Below, in pieces: positions 12,206-16,271 of a stretch of DNA of 16,271 bases (position 1 is the stretch's first letter; each line of letters opens with the position of its first letter). Below the pieces are notes generated by a model. It saw only the letters and a program-made list of their open reading frames with translations. It had not been told where the DNA came from and ran no database searches. A program made the translations under genes and the position numbers. Origin of the DNA: Campylobacter sp. Its GTDB lineage: Bacteria; Campylobacterota; Campylobacteria; Campylobacterales; Campylobacteraceae. The stretch spans positions 1-16,271 of the forward strand of contig JAGAZK010000233.1 in assembly GCA_017940085.1 (NCBI GenBank), written 5' to 3'.

Positions 12206-14020
12206 TTAAATTGGTGGTTTGTCTTTGCGAATGTATTTTTGGTCTATATATCCTAATTCAACTAACTTATTATAAATCTGAGCAGCAATCGGTCCAGCCG
12301 TGCCGCTACCACTAGCTCCGTGTTCGACTAGCACAGTTACTGCATATTTTGGGGCTTGGACTGGTCCATAAGTCGTAATCCAAGCATGAGAACGCATAAA
12401 ATACTCCATATCGGCTTCTTTGATTCTCTTTTTTTCTGTTTGAGAAATACCAACAACTTGAGCGGTGCCTGTTTTAGCTCCGAGTTTGATATTTGCAGCA
12501 CTTAATGGATACAAAGCCGTCCCGCCCTTGACATTTGCGACCTCAAACATACCTTTTTTAATATAATTCATAAAATATTTTTCATTTTTAGTGAGCGGAC
12601 TGGTTTTTTCCCAAATTGCATCTTGGTCGTTGATTTTTTGCAAAAAATGTGGAGTTAGCTCTTCGCCAGTAACAAAAAATGCCGTATTTTTGACTACTTG
12701 CATAGGAGTTGCGAGAAAATTTCCTTGTCCGATTGATACATTCATCGTATCTCCATCAAACCATTTTTGCCCAAAACGGCGGTATTTCCAGTCTCTTGAA
12801 GGTGCTATGCCTATGTATTCGTTTGGCAAATCAACTCCAGTTTTTCGCCCAAAACCAAATTTAATCAAAATCGGCGAGATTGCATCGATCCCTACTTGAT
12901 ACGCACCCCTATAAAAATAAGTATCACAGCTTTCTCTTAGAGCATCAACTATTGTCATTTCGCTGTATCCCCATTCACGCCAATTTCTAAATTTACGATC
13001 TCCTAGCTCAAAATACGGATCACAAACTATCCTAGTCATAGGCGATATTTTGCCACTATTAAAAAACGCCATTCCCACAGTCATTTTAGCTACAGATCCA
13101 GGCGGATAGAGCGAATTTACAAGCTTGTTTGTAAAAGGGTGATTGAGATCTGAGATTATGACTTGCCAAGCTTCTTGAGATACACCATGCACAAATGGAT
13201 TTAAATCATATTCTGGAAAACTCCCAGCTGCTAAAATAGAGCCATCATCTAAATCCATAACTATCGCAGCTCCAGCATTGTCTTTGAAAATCTCAGAAAT
13301 AAATTCTTGTAGCTGTATATCTATAGTAAGAGTAATGTCATTGCTTGTAGGAGCGGTAAATTCAAGCTCTTGGACTTTTTGATTAAGAGCTGTGATTTTG
13401 ATTTTGTGTTCTCCTGCTTCGCCTTGCAAAGTAGAATTATAAAACTTCTCCACCCCGCTTTTGCCAATATAATTTGTTAGTTTTGCGATCTCATCAGTTT
13501 GAACATCGTCTAAATTTGATCTACCCACATATCCGATGACATGACTTGCTACTTTGCCATAAGGATAATATCTTTTGTTGATTGGAATTATTAGTAAATT
13601 TGGTCTTAAATTTAGTTGAGCATACGCTAAAAACATTTCATCATAATCAATATAATCAATTATTGTAACAAAATTTTGATTATAAGGTGAGTCGTTTTTG
13701 GCATATTCTTTAAGAAGATCTTCTACGCTAAATTTAGGGAAAAATTTAACTATCATTTCAATGTCAGAGCGCAACTCTTCGCCTGTTCTGTTTAGGTGCG
13801 GTGCTACAGCTATGGCAAATCCTAGTTTATTTACAGCTAGTGGTTTGGAATTGCGGTCAAATATCTGCCCCCTAACTGGTGCGATTTGCTCTGTTTTGAT
13901 GATATTGTTCATAGCAAGTCGTTCATAATATTTGTTTGATTTGATACTGATTTGATAAACTCTTGTCAAAAGCACCACAAACACTAAAATTAATATCAAA
14001 TAAGCAAGACGAATTCTCAT
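12206..14020 (-). CDS. mrdA: Penicillin-binding protein 2 (peptidoglycan transpeptidase of the elongasome)
   Basis: A 604-residue class B PBP that crosslinks peptidoglycan during lateral-wall growth, partnered with RodA and MreBCD. Seen: an N-terminal membrane anchor (about residues 4-22), a dimerisation/pedestal region opening with APVRGQIFDRNSKPLA (47-62), and the transpeptidase domain with SVAK (Ser309-Lys312, nucleophile), SCD (Ser364-Cys365-Asp366, the SxN-equivalent motif usual for PBP2) and KTG (Lys516-Gly518). The YFYRGAYQVG and NVSIGQGNF segments are typical of MrdA and separate it from FtsI. Length is normal. The start overlaps the preceding membrane-protein gene by 4 bases (ATGA). 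It is the last gene of the envelope operon; no rodA follows. No clear intrinsic terminator is seen, only the inverted-repeat element 62 bases on. Confidence 0.95.
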   Translation of the reverse strand: MRIRLAYLILILVFVVLLTRVYQISIKSNKYYERLAMNNIIKTEQIAPVRGQIFDRNSKPLAVNKLGFAIAVAPHLNRTGEELRSDIEMIVKFFPKFSVEDLLKEYAKNDSPYNQNFVTIIDYIDYDEMFLAYAQLNLRPNLLIIPINKRYYPYGKVASHVIGYVGRSNLDDVQTDEIAKLTNYIGKSGVEKFYNSTLQGEAGEHKIKITALNQKVQELEFTAPTSNDITLTIDIQLQEFISEIFKDNAGAAIVMDLDDGSILAAGSFPEYDLNPFVHGVSQEAWQVIISDLNHPFTNKLVNSLYPPGSVAKMTVGMAFFNSGKISPMTRIVCDPYFELGDRKFRNWREWGYSEMTIVDALRESCDTYFYRGAYQVGIDAISPILIKFGFGRKTGVDLPNEYIGIAPSRDWKYRRFGQKWFDGDTMNVSIGQGNFLATPMQVVKNTAFFVTGEELTPHFLQKINDQDAIWEKTSPLTKNEKYFMNYIKKGMFEVANVKGGTALYPLSAANIKLGAKTGTAQVVGISQTEKKRIKEADMEYFMRSHAWITTYGPVQAPKYAVTVLVEHGASGSGTAGPIAAQIYNKLVELGYIDQKYIRKDKPPI

Positions 14021-14523
14021 AAATATTTATCCCTAAAAACAAAAAGTGCCAAAAATGATTCAAACACCATATAATACAAATATTCTTTGTAAATTTGCAA
14101 TAATGTTTGATCTTTGATGTATAAAATTATATTGCTCACACAAAATATCAAAATATAAGCACTACACACATAAACAATCAGCATTCCTTGATACAGCTTG
14201 AAATTTGTGCTTAGCCACTCATGCAAAAAATAATAATAAAAAATAAAAGCAAAAATGCAAGAAAACAGCTCAAATCCGTGAATTTGCTCAGCAAAAATCA
14301 AAAACAAAAATGCCAAATACCAACTCTTAGTATAATCTTCCATTTTTTTAATGGCTTGATTATTTAAGCTAATCACATACGCAAAAAATAGCCCGATTAA
14401 CGGCGGAAGTATGGCATAAACCGCACTTAATAATTCATACCAAACCAAAAAAACACAAAATATAAAAAATTTTATACTTTGTATATCAGAGCGATTTCGT
14501 TGCATATCGGAAAATGTTTGCAT
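14017..14523 (-). CDS. Polytopic membrane protein in the mreD-like position before mrdA
   Basis: A small membrane protein of about 168 residues with four to five hydrophobic segments (roughly residues 19-48, 61-93, 103-128 and 145-160) and many Phe/Tyr/Leu residues. I see no family motif that names it. In many bacteria MreD, a 160-170 residue protein with 5-6 helices, is encoded immediately before PBP2. Size, topology and the 4-base overlap with mrdA suggest an MreD-like partner, and C. jejuni has a similar gene (Cj0651) before its PBP2, as I recall. The start is uncertain: ATG at 14523 or 14505, or TTG at 14532. All lie inside the 3' end of the GNAT gene and none has a clear ribosome binding site, so coupling is likely. 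Confidence 0.72.
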   Translation of the reverse strand: MQTFSDMQRNRSDIQSIKFFIFCVFLVWYELLSAVYAILPPLIGLFFAYVISLNNQAIKKMEDYTKSWYLAFLFLIFAEQIHGFELFSCIFAFIFYYYFLHEWLSTNFKLYQGMLIVYVCSAYILIFCVSNIILYIKDQTLLQIYKEYLYYMVFESFLALFVFRDKYL

Positions 14524-14930
14524 TTGACACAATCTGCCCAGATTTTTTGCTCTGGGAGCTGGGTTTTGGGAATAACAATAAAACCTAAATTCTCAAAAAA
14601 ACTTTGTCTAAAAGTCAAAGTAAAAACCTTTTTTATTTGTAAATTTGATGCTTCTTTTAATAAATTTTCTACTATTTTGCTCCCTATTCCTTTGCCTCTG
14701 TGATTTTTGCTCACTACAATAGAGCGAATTTCTGCAAGATTTGGCGAGTGTATGTGTAATGCCGCATAAGCAATAACTTCGCCATTTTCTACACCTATAA
14801 GATATGAGCGAATATTCGTAGCGACCTCATCATCGCTTCTTGGCAAAATAATGCCATTTGCGACCTCATCTTCGACCAAATTTTGCATAGCCTTGATATG
14901 ACTTAAATTTGGTTTGATAAACTCAATCAT
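14472..14930 (-). CDS. GNAT acetyltransferase of the short ArgA-like (N-acetylglutamate synthase) type
   Basis: A 152-residue single GNAT domain. Seen: ILPRSDDEV (28-36), YAALHIHSPNLAEIRSIVVSK (55-75), the acetyl-CoA pyrophosphate loop NHRGKGIGSK (76-85), LTFRQSFFENLGF (105-117), LPEQKIWADCVKC (125-137), and a cysteine cluster Cys134-x2-Cys137-x5-Cys143 ending ICNEIALIY. The PRS, LTF-FF-LGF and LP-x3-W-x-DC pattern is that of short ArgA-like acetyltransferases, some of which make N-acetylglutamate for arginine synthesis. A stand-alone enzyme of this kind (ArgO) has been described in C. jejuni, as I recall. Here it sits between engB and a membrane protein gene, not with arginine genes, so its substrate is inferred by similarity only. 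It starts 21 bases after engB. Confidence 0.82.
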   Translation of the reverse strand: MIEFIKPNLSHIKAMQNLVEDEVANGIILPRSDDEVATNIRSYLIGVENGEVIAYAALHIHSPNLAEIRSIVVSKNHRGKGIGSKIVENLLKEASNLQIKKVFTLTFRQSFFENLGFIVIPKTQLPEQKIWADCVKCKHFPICNEIALIYKV

Positions 14931-14951
14931 TTAAATTTACCCTAAATTTTT

Positions 14952-15551
14952 TCATTGAAAAACACCTTCATAAATAGTTTGTAAAGCTATATTTATACCA
15001 AAATTATTCAAATTTGAAACTAAAATCGCATTTTTATCGTATTTTTTGAGAGCAGATTTGGCTGATTGATTGAGTTTATCGGATTTGGTATAAATCCTAA
15101 TAATTTTTTGATCAGCTTTTAAAAACTCACTCAAAAAATCAAGCAAATTTCTATCAATATCCAAATCAAAATGCCTAGAATCAATAAGCACGACAAAAAC
15201 ACGAATATAAGGACGATTTTTAATAAATTCACTTAAATTTTTTTGCCACTGATTTTGCATTTGTTTGCTTACTTTTGCGTATCCAAAACCCGGCAAATCC
15301 ACAAAAATCGCCTTTTTTGGCTCTATTTCATCATCAAAACAAACTTCAAAAAAATTAATCAATCTTGTTTTGCCAGGTGTGCTACTTGATTTTGCTAAGC
15401 CTTTTTTATTGGTAAGTGCATTGATAAGCGAACTTTTGCCGACATTGCTTCTGCCTAAAAATGCGATCTCGCTAAGACCAAAATCAGGGCAAGTAGAAAT
15501 ATCTTGAGCAGAAGTGATAAATGTGGCATTATTGATTTTTATCATACTCAT
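14952..15551 (-). CDS. engB: Ribosome biogenesis GTPase EngB/YsxC
   Basis: A 199-residue TRAFAC-class GTPase needed for late 50S subunit assembly in many bacteria. Seen: GRSNVGKSS (33-41, P-loop), the G2/switch I region STPGKTRLINFF (57-68), DLPGFGYAKV (G3) and TKSDK (G4). STPGKT is characteristic of this family. Length is normal. Two starts are possible: ATG at 15551 or ATG at 15545 (MIKINNATF). The second leaves a better spacing from AGG in the upstream TAGGCG and matches usual family N-termini. It overlaps the lptA end by 17-23 bases, so the two are probably co-translated. Confidence 0.95.
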   Translation of the reverse strand: MSMIKINNATFITSAQDISTCPDFGLSEIAFLGRSNVGKSSLINALTNKKGLAKSSSTPGKTRLINFFEVCFDDEIEPKKAIFVDLPGFGYAKVSKQMQNQWQKNLSEFIKNRPYIRVFVVLIDSRHFDLDIDRNLLDFLSEFLKADQKIIRIYTKSDKLNQSAKSALKKYDKNAILVSNLNNFGINIALQTIYEGVFQ

Positions 15552-16005
15552 CGCCTATTTGAAAAATCATTTTTACTGGCTTTTTATCGCCGCTTACATT
15601 GTATGTGCCATCAATTTCATTTATGGTAATTTTGTCGCCATAAATTTTTTTATCGTTGTTTGCTTCTTGTAAATATGCGTTTCCGCTCAGAATATATAGT
15701 TTTTTGGCTGGTTCATAAGAAATTAAATTTGCTCCACCTAAATACTGCTTTGTTCGCACAAATACAGCGAAATTTGCATTTCCTATAGCTTCAAATTTAC
15801 TGACTTTTTTATCTTTGCTAAAATAAATTTTGGCTTGTTTGCTTTTGAGTGTGTTTTGATCGCCTTTTTTGATAACTACATTGCCATCTAGTCTGCTAAA
15901 TAGCTTGTTTTCGTCCGCAAAAAAATTATCAGCTGAAATTTGAATCTCTTCGGCATTAAGAGTAATAAACAATAAAAAAACAAAAATTATTTTTGCACGA
16001 CCCAC
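15529..16005 (-). CDS. lptA: LPS transport periplasmic protein LptA (OstA N-terminal domain)
   Basis: A 158-residue periplasmic protein that forms the bridge carrying lipopolysaccharide from the inner to the outer membrane. Seen: an N-terminal signal peptide (about residues 1-18, cleavage after NA), then the OstA/LptA beta-jellyroll with IQISADNFFADENKLFSRLDGNVVIKKGD (about 21-49), LKSKQAKIYF (53-62), ISYEPAKKLYILSGNAYLQEANNDKKIYGDKITI (about 96-129). The pattern of short polar beta-strands with G-N-V and G-N-A turns is typical. Length suits the small LptA of this group. It overlaps lptC by 19 bases. With O-chain sugar genes elsewhere in this window, it fits an envelope-building neighbourhood. 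Confidence 0.88.
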   Translation of the reverse strand: MGRAKIIFVFLLFITLNAEEIQISADNFFADENKLFSRLDGNVVIKKGDQNTLKSKQAKIYFSKDKKVSKFEAIGNANFAVFVRTKQYLGGANLISYEPAKKLYILSGNAYLQEANNDKKIYGDKITINEIDGTYNVSGDKKPVKMIFQIGDEYDKNQ

Positions 16006-16271
16006 GATTTTACCTTATCTGCTTTGATTGTTTTGTTTTGCAAATCATATTTTAAATTTACCCCAGTTACCTTGCTCGTAGGCGTTTGGAGAGTAAATTT
16101 AGTATTGCTTTTGAGAGTTTTTTTAGAATACACAATGCTTTGGGATTTATAATCTATGTTTTGGTTTAAATTTCTATAATGTGCATTACCGCTTAAAGTA
16201 ATGTCTTTGCCTACAATTACGGCTTTGTCTGCACTCAAAACATGAAGTCCCATATCATCAATATATCTAGC
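15987..16271 (-). CDS. lptC: LptC-like LPS export protein, C-terminal part only (cut by window edge)
   Basis: The last 94 codons of an LptC-family protein; the reading frame stays open to the right edge (A-R-Y-I-D-D-M...), so the membrane-anchored N-terminus is outside. LptC is the inner-membrane clamp passing LPS from LptBFG to LptA. Seen: repeated beta-strand units AVIVGKDITLSGNAHYRN, IDYKSQSIVYSKKTLKS, FTLQTPTSKVTGVNLKYDLQNKTIKADKVKSW, typical of the LptC/YrbK jellyroll, which resembles LptA. The immediate overlap with lptA supports the call. The Met at 16253 is internal, not the start. Confidence 0.82.
   Translation of the reverse strand, partial: ARYIDDMGLHVLSADKAVIVGKDITLSGNAHYRNLNQNIDYKSQSIVYSKKTLKSNTKFTLQTPTSKVTGVNLKYDLQNKTIKADKVKSWVVQK

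Noticed and set aside
12591..12899. A plus-strand reading frame of about 100 codons opposite mrdA
   Set aside because: It is antisense to the conserved transpeptidase domain, has no family features and no ribosome binding site of note; a shadow of the real gene.
16251..16253. ATG at 16253 as the start of lptC
   Set aside because: The frame stays open to the window edge and LptC needs an N-terminal membrane anchor, which is not seen after this Met.

Overview
The window looks like a chromosomal segment of a Campylobacter, probably of the fetus/hyointestinalis/lanienae type rather than jejuni. It is very AT-rich, its intergenic DNA is crowded with AAATTT, and the proteins read like Campylobacterota versions of RNase Y, RadA, FtsY, PBP2, EngB and LptA. 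The order radA, ftsY, thioredoxin-like protein, then (divergent) fthC, rny, DedA protein matches my memory of the C. jejuni Cj1205-Cj1210 neighbourhood. The order lptC, lptA, engB, membrane protein, PBP2 matches Cj0648-Cj0652. No genome comparison was run, so species is not assigned.

Layout. (1) Positions 1-5688, minus strand: one tightly packed gene chain reading leftward, fthC, rny, dedA-like, rfbA, rfbB, fdtA-like ketoisomerase, hexapeptide N-acetyltransferase, then an aminotransferase cut by the window edge. The last five form a pathway from glucose-1-phosphate to a dTDP-3-acetamido-3,6-dideoxyhexose (Fuc3NAc or Qui3NAc), a typical O-chain or glycan sugar. (2) Positions 5689-5745: divergent promoter region. 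(3) Positions 5746-9535, plus strand: a TlpA-like thioredoxin, ftsY, a VanZ-family membrane protein, radA and ybeY. (4) Positions 9720-11087, plus strand: a neurotransmitter:sodium symporter family transporter with its own promoter. (5) Positions 11088-11232: a convergent intergenic region with three perfect stem-loops. (6) Positions 11233-11880, minus strand: a small secreted outer-membrane beta-barrel. (7) Positions 11881-12205: a 325-base non-coding region with an AAATTT array and a striking 79-base inverted-repeat element. (8) Positions 12206-16271, minus strand: an envelope operon, lptC (cut by the edge), lptA, engB, a GNAT acetyltransferase, a multi-spanning membrane protein in the mreD-like position, and mrdA (PBP2).

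Functionally the window is mostly envelope construction: nucleotide-sugar synthesis, LPS transport (LptC/LptA), lateral-wall peptidoglycan synthesis (PBP2), membrane targeting (FtsY) and an outer-membrane barrel. RNA turnover (RNase Y, YbeY) and recombination (RadA) genes are interleaved. I see no phage, plasmid, transposase, CRISPR, tRNA or rRNA.

The most unusual signals are non-coding. Four intergenic regions carry AAATTT hexamers spaced close to one DNA helical turn (mostly 10-12 bases or about twice that), which predicts intrinsically curved DNA. The pattern runs into the start of the vanZ-like gene, where it encodes repeated Lys-Phe dipeptides. A separate 23-base-pair stem element with three GAGCGAT-like heptamers in its loop lies downstream of mrdA and looks like a MITE-like or structured-RNA element.
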